Assembly: GCA_003157015.1 (NCBI GenBank)
Contig: PMIJ01000025.1
Coordinates: 1-64,000 of the forward strand
Origin: Bacteroidales bacterium
GTDB lineage: Bacteria > Bacteroidota > Bacteroidia > Bacteroidales > VadinHA17
Direction: 5' to 3'
Length of the DNA stretch: 64,000 nt
A program made the position numbers and the translations under genes. Below are positions 51,217-60,602 of the stretch, piece by piece (positions within the stretch are counted from its first letter, which is position 1; each line of letters begins with the position of its first letter). The notes under the pieces are model-generated. The model had not been told where the DNA came from, did no database searches, and saw only the letters and a program-made list of their open reading frames with translations.

Positions 51217-53985
51217 ATGATACAGTTAAAAAGTACTGCAAGGTACCTTCTCCTCATTACTTTAATTTTGTTTTCTTTCTTTAATGCAAACGCACAAAAT
51301 GTATTAAGTATTGATGCTTCAAATGTTGCAAAGGAAATCAAACCGGGCAATTATAAAATGGGTAATCCCGGTCAGCCTGGCCGTGAAATCCTAATTAATA
51401 ACCAGTTCATGACAATCGGAGGGAAGCCGGTTATTCCTGTAATGGGTGAAATGCACTTTTCAAGGGTCCCTAAGGAACAATGGGAAGATGTAATTTTAAA
51501 AATGAAAGCCAGCGGGATCAATATTATCGCGTTTTATGTGATCTGGATTCACCACGAGGAAATTGAAGGACAATTCGACTGGTCAGGAAATAAGGATATC
51601 CGGAGTTTCATCAAGTTATGCCAGGATCATGGAATGCTTGTATATCCCAGGATAGGCCCATGGGCTCATGGAGAAGTCAGAAACGGTGGCACTCCCGACT
51701 GGATCCTCAAGAAAGAATTTCTTATTGACAGATCTAATGATCCTGTATATCAGTCATATGTAGAGGAGTACATTAAACAACTTGCAGGACAGATGCATGG
51801 TCTGATGTATAAAGATGGTGGCCCCGTTATAGGTATACAGCTTGAAAATGAGTACAGCAGGGGTAAGGAACATATTCTGTGGTTAAAGAATACTGCCAGG
51901 AAATATGGAATTGATGTGCCTCTTTATACAGTAACAGGATGGGATAACGCATCAGTTCCTGAAAATGAAGTAATCCCGCTCTGGGGAGCATATCCCGGGG
52001 CTCCATGGAACTCAGATATTGAAAAAATAACACAGAACCCATCATTTGAATTTGATACGGACCGGAAATATGGAGATATGTATCCTTTTTTTACATGCGA
52101 GCTGGGTGTCGGAAACCAGATCACTCAACACCGGCGACCGGTTTTCAGCAGATTTGACGGAGCAACTATTGCCACCGCAAAAATTGGTTCGGGCAGCAAT
52201 CTTACAGGTTATTATGTTTTTGCAGGAGGCTCGAATCCGGTTGGAATACTTACAAGCATGGAGGAAAACCGTGAAGAAACAGGATACTGGAATACTTATC
52301 CAAAAATATCCTACGACTTTCAGGCTGCTATCAAAGAAACAGGAGAACTGGCACCTTCATATTACCAGGTTAAAAAACTGCATTATTTTCTGAACGAATT
52401 TGGTGATCTGCTTGCCCCTATGGTTCCTGTTGTGGCTAAAGTAAAAGATCCGGCAAATGACTTGCAATTTTCCGTAAGAGTAAAAGATAATTCAGGTTTC
52501 CTTTTTGGAATCAATTATTACCGCGGAACAAGAAAGCCGGTACAGAAAAACATTCAGTTTAAAATTAAACTTAAGAGCGAAACTATACAGTTCCCTTCCA
52601 GCCCGGTTGATATTCCGGACAGCACTACTTTTATATGGCCGTTTAATTTCAGGATGAACAATGTTATTTTAAAATATGCCACGGCTCAGCCCTTATGCTA
52701 TATTGAACAGAAAGATCGTACAGACTGGTTTTTTATCCAGAACTTTGGTATACAGCCTGAATTCTGCTTCGAAGCCGGTTCAATCAGGTCAATTGAATCA
52801 ACTAGTGGGAAAATAATTAAAACCAATAACCAGTATACTATTACTGGTTTTATTCCCGGAATAAAAAGCTATGTTAAAATTATAAATTTTGACGGCAAGG
52901 AGCAGCGAATCGTCGTTCTTTCATTCGAAGAATCGGACAAAGTCTGGCTTCTTAATTCAAATGGCAGACAGCAATTGTTTATCAGTAATGCCAATATTTA
53001 TCAGAATCAAAATCAGTTGCATCTGTATGGCCCTGAAAATGTTATGAATGTAATTGTATTGAGCGATAATTGCCAGCTAAAGATGTCTGAGCCTGCTCCT
53101 AAGGGTATTGGTGATTACAGGCAGTATGAATATACCGTAACTTCAAAAAGCTTCATCCCTGAAATTACTCCGCTGAATTTTCTTTCTGGTTCTGAAAGAC
53201 TCAGTGCCTCGGTAAAGAGTGTAGATGTTTCTAATCAACTGTTTAACAAAATATTCATTAAAGAATTTAATCTGGAAAATCCTTCTGCAATAAGATCAGC
53301 AAAATTAATTATAGATCCTGATATTTCATGTAAGGTTGAAATAAATAAACTATGGCTGAATCAGGATATCATACCCGGAGAATTGAATCAACTTGATATT
53401 ACGGGCTACCTGCAAAAGGGCAATAACCAGATTATGATTGATTTTCCATTCACCGGAGGTGAAAAATCTTTTGCAGCAAAAATAAAGGTGGAATATATGA
53501 ATTCGGATGAAGTGACTATAGTCAGCGATCAGTCGTGGCTGACGATAGAGCAATATATAATTCCTTCTTATCTGACAGAGTTAAAGGGTCTGGTAAAGCC
53601 TGAAATAGTGACGGATAAAACCCGAAATGATAAAGATATAAGCCAGCAGCCTACCGAATATTTGCTTAAAATTCCGGATGGTTATCTGAAAGGTCTTAAT
53701 CAACTTTATTTACACGTAAATTACAATGGAGATAAAGGTGAATTAAGATTCGGACATAAACTTATATCTGATAATTTTAATAATTTTACTCCCTGGCAGA
53801 TAGCTCTCAAACAGTTCGGGAACCAGATTGAAGGACAGCAATTGAAATTTAAGCTCTTTCCCTTCAAACCGGATTTCAAAATTTACTTTGACAGGCAATT
53901 GAGTAAGGATGAGAAAGAAAAAACATATATCAGAAATATAGAGTTTGTTCCTGAATACAGGTTAGATCTGTTGCTGGGTAATTAA
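51217..53985 (+). CDS. GH35 beta-galactosidase-like glycosidase
   Basis: A 922-aa exported family 35 glycosidase. Signal peptide at 1-25 (SFFNANAQ). The TIM barrel has VIPVMGEMHFSRVPKEQWEDV, GQFDWSGNKDI and the acid/base Glu in GIQLENEYSRG; the nucleophile is likely Glu in FFTCELGVG. C-terminal beta-sandwich and jelly-roll domains (about 390-922) are longer than in minimal GH35. Likely removes beta-galactosyl or related residues from a plant-derived glycoside. Next to the GH2-type gene. Confidence 0.9.
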   Translation: MIQLKSTARYLLLITLILFSFFNANAQNVLSIDASNVAKEIKPGNYKMGNPGQPGREILINNQFMTIGGKPVIPVMGEMHFSRVPKEQWEDVILKMKASGINIIAFYVIWIHHEEIEGQFDWSGNKDIRSFIKLCQDHGMLVYPRIGPWAHGEVRNGGTPDWILKKEFLIDRSNDPVYQSYVEEYIKQLAGQMHGLMYKDGGPVIGIQLENEYSRGKEHILWLKNTARKYGIDVPLYTVTGWDNASVPENEVIPLWGAYPGAPWNSDIEKITQNPSFEFDTDRKYGDMYPFFTCELGVGNQITQHRRPVFSRFDGATIATAKIGSGSNLTGYYVFAGGSNPVGILTSMEENREETGYWNTYPKISYDFQAAIKETGELAPSYYQVKKLHYFLNEFGDLLAPMVPVVAKVKDPANDLQFSVRVKDNSGFLFGINYYRGTRKPVQKNIQFKIKLKSETIQFPSSPVDIPDSTTFIWPFNFRMNNVILKYATAQPLCYIEQKDRTDWFFIQNFGIQPEFCFEAGSIRSIESTSGKIIKTNNQYTITGFIPGIKSYVKIINFDGKEQRIVVLSFEESDKVWLLNSNGRQQLFISNANIYQNQNQLHLYGPENVMNVIVLSDNCQLKMSEPAPKGIGDYRQYEYTVTSKSFIPEITPLNFLSGSERLSASVKSVDVSNQLFNKIFIKEFNLENPSAIRSAKLIIDPDISCKVEINKLWLNQDIIPGELNQLDITGYLQKGNNQIMIDFPFTGGEKSFAAKIKVEYMNSDEVTIVSDQSWLTIEQYIIPSYLTELKGLVKPEIVTDKTRNDKDISQQPTEYLLKIPDGYLKGLNQLYLHVNYNGDKGELRFGHKLISDNFNNFTPWQIALKQFGNQIEGQQLKFKLFPFKPDFKIYFDRQLSKDEKEKTYIRNIEFVPEYRLDLLLGN

Positions 53986-54001
53986 TATAACGAACATTTA
54001 A

Positions 54002-56860
54002 ATGATCCGGGTTTTTAAATTTAGCTGGCTGATAATTTTACTAGCAGGCTGCAGGGTAAGTCCGAATGAAATCAGGGAAAAGCTTTCACTCGCAGGTGAA
54101 TGGAGATTCAAAATCGATTCTCTTGATAAAGGAATTGAAAACAAGTGGTATAACGATCTGGCGATTGAAACAGTGAGACTTCCAGGATCGATGGCGGAGA
54201 ACGGTAAAGGCGATGAGGTTACCATTAAAACGGACTGGACCGGCGAAATAGTCGATAAGTCTTATTTTACCGATAAAAAATATGAAAAGTATCGCCAGCC
54301 CGGGAATATTAAAATCCCATTCTGGCTGAAACCAGTTAAATATTATAAAGGAGTTGCCTGGTATCAGAAAGAAGTGGAAATCCCTTCAGGCTGGAATAAG
54401 AAAGATGTTATTTTATTTCTTGAAAGACCTCATTGGGAGTCAACAGTATATGTCAACGGGAAAAAAGCAGGCATTGAGAACAGCCTTGCTGTTGCCCATC
54501 AGTTCGATATAACCGATCTTCTTATCCCGGGCAAAAACCTGATCAGTATAAGGATTGATAACAGGGTAGTAATACCTGTTGGTATAAATTCTCATAGTAT
54601 AACGGATCACACGCAGACTAACTGGAATGGCATAATCGGCGATATCAGTCTGATTGCAACATCAAAAGTGTTGATAAGGAATGTGAGGGTTTATCCCGAT
54701 CTTAAAGGAGGAAAGGCAAAGATTATTGTTGCATTAAGCAACAAATCAGGAACTTCCTTCAATGGTGAAATTGATCTGCAGGCCAGCAGCATTAATTCCG
54801 GTGTTTCTCAGAAACTGGGAAAATCAACTCTCGTTACCAAGACTGATTCAAATGACATTCAGCTTATTATAGACTTTCCCATGGGAAAAGAAGTTCAGGA
54901 GTGGAGTGAGTTCAGACCTGTATTATATAAACTTTCTGTTAAACTGAGGGGCGCTAAAGGGGAGACCCTTGATACTCAGACGGTGGACTTTGGAATGCGT
55001 AACATTAAAGCAAATGGAACACGTTTTGAGATGAATGACCGGCAAATCTTCTTAAGAGGAACTCTTGAGTGCTGTATTTTCCCTCTTACAGGTTATCCCC
55101 CCACCGATGTCAAATCGTGGTTAAAAGTGCTGCAGACCTTTAAAGATTATGGATTGAACACTGTAAGGTTTCATTCATGGTGTCCTCCGGAAGCTGCATT
55201 TATCGCAGGTGACCAGCTTGGTATGTATTTTCAGATCGAATGTTCCTCCTGGGCTAATTCCGGGACGACAATAGGCGATGGTAGAGCGGTCGATAAATTT
55301 ATTTATGAGGAGGGCGACAAGATCATCAGTGCATATGGAAACCACCCTTCATTTTGTATGCTGACATATGGGAATGAACCTGCCGGTGCAAATCAGAATG
55401 CATACCTGGGGAAGCTTCTGACCTACTGGAAATCTGAAGATAACAGAAGGGTTTACACTTCAGGATCCGGCTGGCCGGCAATTCCTGAAAACGATTACAA
55501 CCTTACTGCTGAACCACGCATACAACGTTGGGGTGAAGGATTGAAAAGTTTAATAAACAGTGAAGCGCCACAAACAATGTTCAACTATCACGATATTATT
55601 TCAAAATATACCATACCTACGGTAAGTCACGAGATAGGACAATGGTGTGCTTACCCTGATTTTAAGGAAATAGAAAAGTATACCGGTGTACTGAAACCAA
55701 CAAATTTTGAAATATTCAGGGAATCACTTACTGAAAATAATATGGGAGATCAGGCGGAGGACTTTCTTATGTCATCAGGAAAGCTCCAGGCATTATGTTA
55801 TAAGGCTGATATTGAGGCTGCTCTTCGCACACCAGGATTCGCCGGTTTTCATTTGCTTCAGTTGCATGATTTTCCCGGACAGGGGACAGCTCTGGTAGGC
55901 GTGCTTAATTCATTTTTTGAATCAAAGGGTTATATCTCGCCCGAAGAATTCAGGATGTTCTGCAATCAGACAGTTCCTCTGGCAAAAATGCCAAAAATGG
56001 TTTATACCAATAATGAGTCTTTTAAAGCCGATATTGAGATAGCCCATTTTGGCGAAAAACCAATCGAAAAAGCTGAGATTATTTGCCAGGTAACTGATGA
56101 GGATGGGAATATAATCCGCAAAGAGATCTTTACCAAAGACAGAATAGAAGTGGGCAATTGTTTTGAAATCGGGGTATTCCAGATGGATCTTATGGATCTG
56201 ATCAAAGCACAGAAGCTTACTTTGGAAGTGCTTCTGTCAGGCACTCCATACAGGAACAAATGGGATTTCTGGGTTTACCCTGATAAACAGGAGATAAATA
56301 GTAAAAATGTTTTAGTTACAGATAAACTTGATAAAAATGCTGAAGCAGCTCTTAAAAACGGAGGCTCAGTATTATTGCTGAACTATGGCAAAATCGGGAA
56401 AGACAAAGGAGCGAAGGTTGCAATCGGATTTTCAACTGTTTTCTGGAATACAGCCTGGACAAATAATCAACCTCCACATACTCTTGGAATTCTTTGTGAT
56501 CCAAAGCATCCTCTTTTCAGAGATTTTCCGACAGAGTATCACAGCAACTGGCAATGGTGGGATCCGGTTTCTCATTCGCAGGCGATGATAATCGATAATT
56601 TTCCTCCCAAATTTAAACCATTAATTCAACCAATTGATACATGGTTTGAAAACCGACGGCTAGCCCTTGCTTTCGAAGCTGAGGTAAACGGGGGCAAATT
56701 AATGGTCTGCAGCATAGATCTGAAAAATATTTCAGAAGACAGACTTGCATCAAAACAGCTGTACATTTCAATTTTAAATTACATGAACAGTGTTGAATTC
56801 AACCCTCAGACAGAGGTTGATATACGTAAAGTGAAGGAGTTGATGATTGGTAAAGAGTGA
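54002..56860 (+). CDS. GH2-type glycoside hydrolase lipoprotein
   Basis: A 952-aa exported enzyme. Signal with lipobox at LLAGC. Sugar-binding GH2_N domain (SLAGEWRFKI, YYKGVAWYQKEVEIP, RPHWESTVYVNGKKAG), then immunoglobulin-like and TIM-barrel domains. Acid/base Glu in LTYGNEPAGANQ and nucleophile Glu in TVSHEIGQWCAY are visible. C-terminal 250 residues are an extra domain. It may act with GH35 to strip a heteroglycoside on the cell surface. The gene follows GH35 by 16 bases, so the two are co-transcribed and end the cluster. Confidence 0.88.
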   Translation: MIRVFKFSWLIILLAGCRVSPNEIREKLSLAGEWRFKIDSLDKGIENKWYNDLAIETVRLPGSMAENGKGDEVTIKTDWTGEIVDKSYFTDKKYEKYRQPGNIKIPFWLKPVKYYKGVAWYQKEVEIPSGWNKKDVILFLERPHWESTVYVNGKKAGIENSLAVAHQFDITDLLIPGKNLISIRIDNRVVIPVGINSHSITDHTQTNWNGIIGDISLIATSKVLIRNVRVYPDLKGGKAKIIVALSNKSGTSFNGEIDLQASSINSGVSQKLGKSTLVTKTDSNDIQLIIDFPMGKEVQEWSEFRPVLYKLSVKLRGAKGETLDTQTVDFGMRNIKANGTRFEMNDRQIFLRGTLECCIFPLTGYPPTDVKSWLKVLQTFKDYGLNTVRFHSWCPPEAAFIAGDQLGMYFQIECSSWANSGTTIGDGRAVDKFIYEEGDKIISAYGNHPSFCMLTYGNEPAGANQNAYLGKLLTYWKSEDNRRVYTSGSGWPAIPENDYNLTAEPRIQRWGEGLKSLINSEAPQTMFNYHDIISKYTIPTVSHEIGQWCAYPDFKEIEKYTGVLKPTNFEIFRESLTENNMGDQAEDFLMSSGKLQALCYKADIEAALRTPGFAGFHLLQLHDFPGQGTALVGVLNSFFESKGYISPEEFRMFCNQTVPLAKMPKMVYTNNESFKADIEIAHFGEKPIEKAEIICQVTDEDGNIIRKEIFTKDRIEVGNCFEIGVFQMDLMDLIKAQKLTLEVLLSGTPYRNKWDFWVYPDKQEINSKNVLVTDKLDKNAEAALKNGGSVLLLNYGKIGKDKGAKVAIGFSTVFWNTAWTNNQPPHTLGILCDPKHPLFRDFPTEYHSNWQWWDPVSHSQAMIIDNFPPKFKPLIQPIDTWFENRRLALAFEAEVNGGKLMVCSIDLKNISEDRLASKQLYISILNYMNSVEFNPQTEVDIRKVKELMIGKE

Positions 56861-56919
56861 AATCAAACGGATTGAGTCATTTGATCCTGATTATAATAGA
56901 TAGCTTTGTTACTAGATAG

Positions 56920-58539
56920 TTAACCCTTAGTTAGCGGGATCGAAAATCTGAATTCACTTCCTTTTGTCTCGATGCATTCAACCCAGATCCTGCCCCCGAG
57001 TTTCTCTACAAATTCTTTGCTGAGCTTAAGTCCGAGACCTGTTCCCTGTTCATTTTCAGTTCCGGGATTTGAATTTCTGGCGTCGATTTTGAATAACTGT
57101 TCAATCTTTTCCATTGGGATTCCTATCCCTGAATCTTTTACGGAAACTATTACTTCATCATTAGCCGTAGTTGTGCTAATCGCCACTTTACCAGATTTGT
57201 AAGTAAATTTCACTGCATTGCTGAGGAGATTTCTCAGAATTGTATTGATCATGTTTTTATCCGAATATACAAAAACATCTTCTTCTGATTTATAATACAT
57301 TTTTATCTCTTTATTTGCAGCTGCTAACTGCTGAGCAGAGATATTTTCATTTATCAGATCTCTGAGGTTAACACTCTCGGGATTTATTTTCAACAACCCT
57401 GTCTGTGATCTTGACCAGTCAAGTAAATTTTGAAGTATTGCGTACCCTGATTTTGCGGAATCATTCAAAATAAGTGCAAGCTCTCTTATGTTTTCAGTTC
57501 CCAGGTTATCAATATTTTCATATAATAATTCAGAAGATCCCAGCAGGCTGGTAAATGGATTTTTCAGATCATGCGCAACGATATTGAAGAACTTATCTTT
57601 TGTGGCATTAAGGTCCGTTAACTGGCTCTCTCTTTCTTGCAAGGCTTCTTCAGATGCTTGTCGCTGGATGTCTATTTTATTGACCGACCGGGCCGTCATC
57701 CATACAAGCACAAGGAAGCAGACAGTGTATACGATTGCCAGCAGAATGACATCTTCTTCAGATTTAAATAAACTGGCCTTATCACCTTCTTTATGCAGCC
57801 ATCCAATAACAAGGGGCAAAATAATAAGAGCAGGAATAAGTTTCCGTGCAAAAATTCCACCTGTCTTTTGGGAGGTAAAGGTCTCTAAAAGCCATGTCTG
57901 AGGCCTCATAAGCAAAACAGCAGCACAGACTGAACAAAAGGCAATGTCGGTATTAAGGGGGATCGAAATATTACTCAATCCGACAACTGAATTGACATCA
58001 AGAATATATTTTACGATAGTATAGTAACTTATAAAAAATATAGGAATAATTAAGAAATGTGCAATTTCGGAAGCATTTTCTTTCTTTGTCACTAAGAGTA
58101 AAATAATGATGCCGATAAGCAAAAAATCGCATGACGTAAGAAGAGTCACTCTTTTTTCAGGAGATAGGAAAAAGCTAAAACCAGATAACGAGGTTAAGGA
58201 TGATTCACGACCTGTTTCAATATAATATGTACATGCGTAAACAGAGACCAGGCTTATAAAACAGATGACAACTGCAAGAAATACTGACAAAGATTTTATC
58301 CTGGTTGAAGGAAAGTCAAGCAGAATTATCAAAAGTGCTGAAGATGTAAGAATAAAACAAATTGCAGTAATCAGATTCATGGTTCCCAGCTGAGGCGTCA
58401 GGCTTCTTAAGACGGCAATATTGAATATCCATCCGGCAAGATCGAGTAAGCTTAAGAGAAGCGCCAAACAAACTGAGACCCATATAAAAAACTGCCTCGC
58501 ACCTGAATTATCCGATGAAAACAATGTTGTTTTTGGCAT
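56920..58539 (-). CDS. Membrane sensor histidine kinase
   Basis: A 539-aa kinase. The N-terminal half (about 15-285) has eight or so TM helices forming a membrane sensor of the MASE type; a coiled-coil follows (about 290-315). H-box FFNIVAHDLKNPFTSLLGSS, N-box ILRNLLSNAVKFTY, D-box VKDSGIGIPMEKI, G-box GTGLGLKLSKEFV. Without a periplasmic domain it probably senses a membrane-linked or dissolved cue such as redox or membrane stress. Divergent from the response regulator at 58648, with which it should form a pair. Confidence 0.88.
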   Translation of the reverse strand: MPKTTLFSSDNSGARQFFIWVSVCLALLLSLLDLAGWIFNIAVLRSLTPQLGTMNLITAICFILTSSALLIILLDFPSTRIKSLSVFLAVVICFISLVSVYACTYYIETGRESSLTSLSGFSFFLSPEKRVTLLTSCDFLLIGIIILLLVTKKENASEIAHFLIIPIFFISYYTIVKYILDVNSVVGLSNISIPLNTDIAFCSVCAAVLLMRPQTWLLETFTSQKTGGIFARKLIPALIILPLVIGWLHKEGDKASLFKSEEDVILLAIVYTVCFLVLVWMTARSVNKIDIQRQASEEALQERESQLTDLNATKDKFFNIVAHDLKNPFTSLLGSSELLYENIDNLGTENIRELALILNDSAKSGYAILQNLLDWSRSQTGLLKINPESVNLRDLINENISAQQLAAANKEIKMYYKSEEDVFVYSDKNMINTILRNLLSNAVKFTYKSGKVAISTTTANDEVIVSVKDSGIGIPMEKIEQLFKIDARNSNPGTENEQGTGLGLKLSKEFVEKLGGRIWVECIETKGSEFRFSIPLTKG

Positions 58540-58647
58540 GCCAGAAAGATTAACTTACGCAGGATATTGTGAATACCTCAAAAATAGCAATAATTTCAAA
58601 AATTAAAACAGATTTTGTTTACCTTGCAATATTATAACTGAAAGAAA

Positions 58648-59331
58648 ATGAAAATATTGTTGGTCGAAGATGATCCCAAAATATCATCATTTGTTAAAAT
58701 AGGTCTGGAGAGCAATGATTGTATTGTAGATATTGCATATGACAGTACAATAGGCGAAAAGCTGGCATTCTCAAGGAAGTATGATGCCATTATACTCGAT
58801 GTAGTGATTCCAGGCATTTCAGGATTTGATTTATGCAAAAAGATCAGAAACAACAATAATCTTACTCCGGTAATAATGCTGACATCCCTTGATTCCATTG
58901 ATGATAAGCTTACAGGTTTTGATTGCGGAGCCGATGATTACCTGGTAAAGCCATTCAGCTTCCAGGAGCTTTTTGCCCGGATCAAAGCGCTCGTTCGCAG
59001 AAACAGGGAGGTCATGGTGAATCCTGTTTTAAAAGTACTTGATCTTGAAGTGGATTCAATTTCAAAAAAGGTCAGCCGCAACGCGAAAGAGATTAGCCTT
59101 ACACCTACCGAATTTAAAATATTGGAATTGTTACTGAGCAATAAGGGAAAAGTATTTGACCGAATGTATATTGCAGAGAAAATCTGGGGTTTCTCATTTA
59201 ATTCAGGAACAAATGTAATCGATGTTCATATTAATTCGCTGAGGAATAAAATCGATAAAGGATTTACCAAAAAACTGATCCATACAAAAAAAGGGTTTGG
59301 ATATGTTCTGAGCGAGGAACCTCAGATATAA
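58648..59331 (+). CDS. OmpR/PhoB-family response regulator
   Basis: A 227-aa regulator. Receiver domain (1-120): KILLVEDDPK, phosphorylation Asp in YDAIILDVVIPGISG, Lys in DYLVKPFSF. Winged-helix domain (about 130-225): EISLTPTEFKILELLL, GKVFDRMYIAEKIWG, VIDVHINSLRNKID, KKLIHTKKGFGYVL. Cognate kinase is divergent at 56920. The 11-bp direct repeats at 59391-59434 just downstream fit the DNA pattern bound by this class and are a likely target. Confidence 0.93.
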   Translation: MKILLVEDDPKISSFVKIGLESNDCIVDIAYDSTIGEKLAFSRKYDAIILDVVIPGISGFDLCKKIRNNNNLTPVIMLTSLDSIDDKLTGFDCGADDYLVKPFSFQELFARIKALVRRNREVMVNPVLKVLDLEVDSISKKVSRNAKEISLTPTEFKILELLLSNKGKVFDRMYIAEKIWGFSFNSGTNVIDVHINSLRNKIDKGFTKKLIHTKKGFGYVLSEEPQI

Positions 59332-59390
59332 TAATCAGGAAGGAAGAGATTAAGGATCTTTCATGCTTCCCTGGCTTCAATTTTTTTCAA

Positions 59391-59434
59391 TCTTAATGAA
59401 TTCTTAATCTAATATTAATGCGGGCTTAATTATT
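59391..59434 (+). promoter_or_regulatory. Four 11-bp direct repeats (response-regulator operator)
   Basis: TCTTAATGAAT, TCTTAATCTAA, TATTAATGCGG, GCTTAATTATT in tandem, core TTAAT every 11 bases. This is the spacing at which OmpR/PhoB-type regulators bind head to tail on one DNA face. It stands about 90 bases before the superoxide dismutase start. Confidence 0.65.
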
Positions 59435-59526
59435 CCCATTTCTCGTGAATGTAGCTTTGAGTATTAGTGGTTTATAAATTAACCGGCAATCAATTGGTTG
59501 TATTACAGATCCTAAAGCTATTCAAA

Positions 59527-60141
59527 ATGAAATACGAGTTATATGAGTTACCTTATGAATTAAATGCACTTGAACCGTATATTTCTGAAAGGACACTCAA
59601 ACTTCATCATAACAAACATAATAAGGCTTATATAACTAGTCTTAACGCTGAAATTGGAGACACAAAATATAAAAACCTGGATCTCGATACGATTGTAAAG
59701 GTAGCTGATGGTCCGGTTTTTAATTATGCTGCCCAGGTATGGAATCATAAATTTTATTTTGAAGGCCTGAAACCAGAGACCCATAATGCTCTCAAAGGGC
59801 CCCTGGCAGATTTGATAAAGAGAAATTTTGGCTCTGTCACATTCTTTAAAAATTCCTTTATAAAGGCTTCCCTGTCATTATTCGGAGCTGGTTGGGCATG
59901 GCTTGTTCTGAATCCTGAGGGAACAATGGAAATAATCCTTAAGAGCAATGCGGGAAACCCATTACGCATCGGATTATTTCCATTAATGAACTGCGATTTG
60001 TGGGAACATGCATATTACCTCGATTATCAAAACAGGAAGAAGGATTATTTAGAGGCATTCTGGAAACTGATTAATTGGGAAATAATTGAGAAACGTTATA
60101 ATGAATTCTCTAAAACCGAAGCTTCGGTTCTTAATAGTTAA
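59527..60141 (+). CDS. sodB: Superoxide dismutase (Fe/Mn)
   Basis: A 204-aa enzyme that turns superoxide into peroxide and oxygen. ATG 59527 gives the standard start (MKYELYELPYELNALEPYIS). Metal ligands: His in LKLHHNKHNKAY, His in AAQVWNHKFYFE, Asp and His in NCDLWEHAYYLDY. GAGWAWLVLN is the family block. Gln in the AAQVWNH segment resembles Fe-type. It is preceded by the 11-bp repeats and begins a stress gene group. Confidence 0.92.
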   Translation: MKYELYELPYELNALEPYISERTLKLHHNKHNKAYITSLNAEIGDTKYKNLDLDTIVKVADGPVFNYAAQVWNHKFYFEGLKPETHNALKGPLADLIKRNFGSVTFFKNSFIKASLSLFGAGWAWLVLNPEGTMEIILKSNAGNPLRIGLFPLMNCDLWEHAYYLDYQNRKKDYLEAFWKLINWEIIEKRYNEFSKTEASVLNS

Positions 60142-60282
60142 ATCTATGTTAAAGTGTTGCTCTGACAGAATGGTTTGAGACATTCATCTGTCAAATATGA
60201 AACACGAAGCTATGAATCCCGGGTAACCGGATGGAATAAGTTTGGTAAAGGATAGATTAACTCACTTTAAAACTAATCAATC

Positions 60283-60522
60283 ATGAAAATTTTTATTAAA
60301 AATATGGTGTGTAACGGAACCAGGTCTTTTGTAATAAAAGAATTGGAAGGGCTAGGTATTACATATAATACATTTAAATCAGGGGTGATCGACCTTGTAG
60401 AAGATTTATCAAGGGCTGACAGAAAAAAATTGGACCTGTCAATGAAACAGTATGGACTCGAATTGAAGTTCAGCGAAAGTGACGTACTATCCAGAATCAG
60501 GCGTGCATTCCTGAACAGGTAA
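60283..60522 (+). CDS. Small HMA-like domain protein (79 aa)
   Basis: Ferredoxin-like HMA-type domain as seen at the N-terminus of Bacteroidota AraC regulators (MKIFIKNMVCNG..., GVIDLVEDLSRADRKKLD). In relatives the loop reads MVCxRC with two cysteines; here the second is lost (MVCNGT), so copper-type binding is doubtful. No DNA-binding domain follows. Between sodB and the stress protein gene, so it may be part of the same regulon. Function is unknown. Confidence 0.65.
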   Translation: MKIFIKNMVCNGTRSFVIKELEGLGITYNTFKSGVIDLVEDLSRADRKKLDLSMKQYGLELKFSESDVLSRIRRAFLNR

Positions 60523-60602
60523 AAATATTTGGTTCACGGAACATACATTTCAATACATCGGGAAGCTAAACGGTGTTATTTCCAACCATTTAAATCAGAA
60601 TT

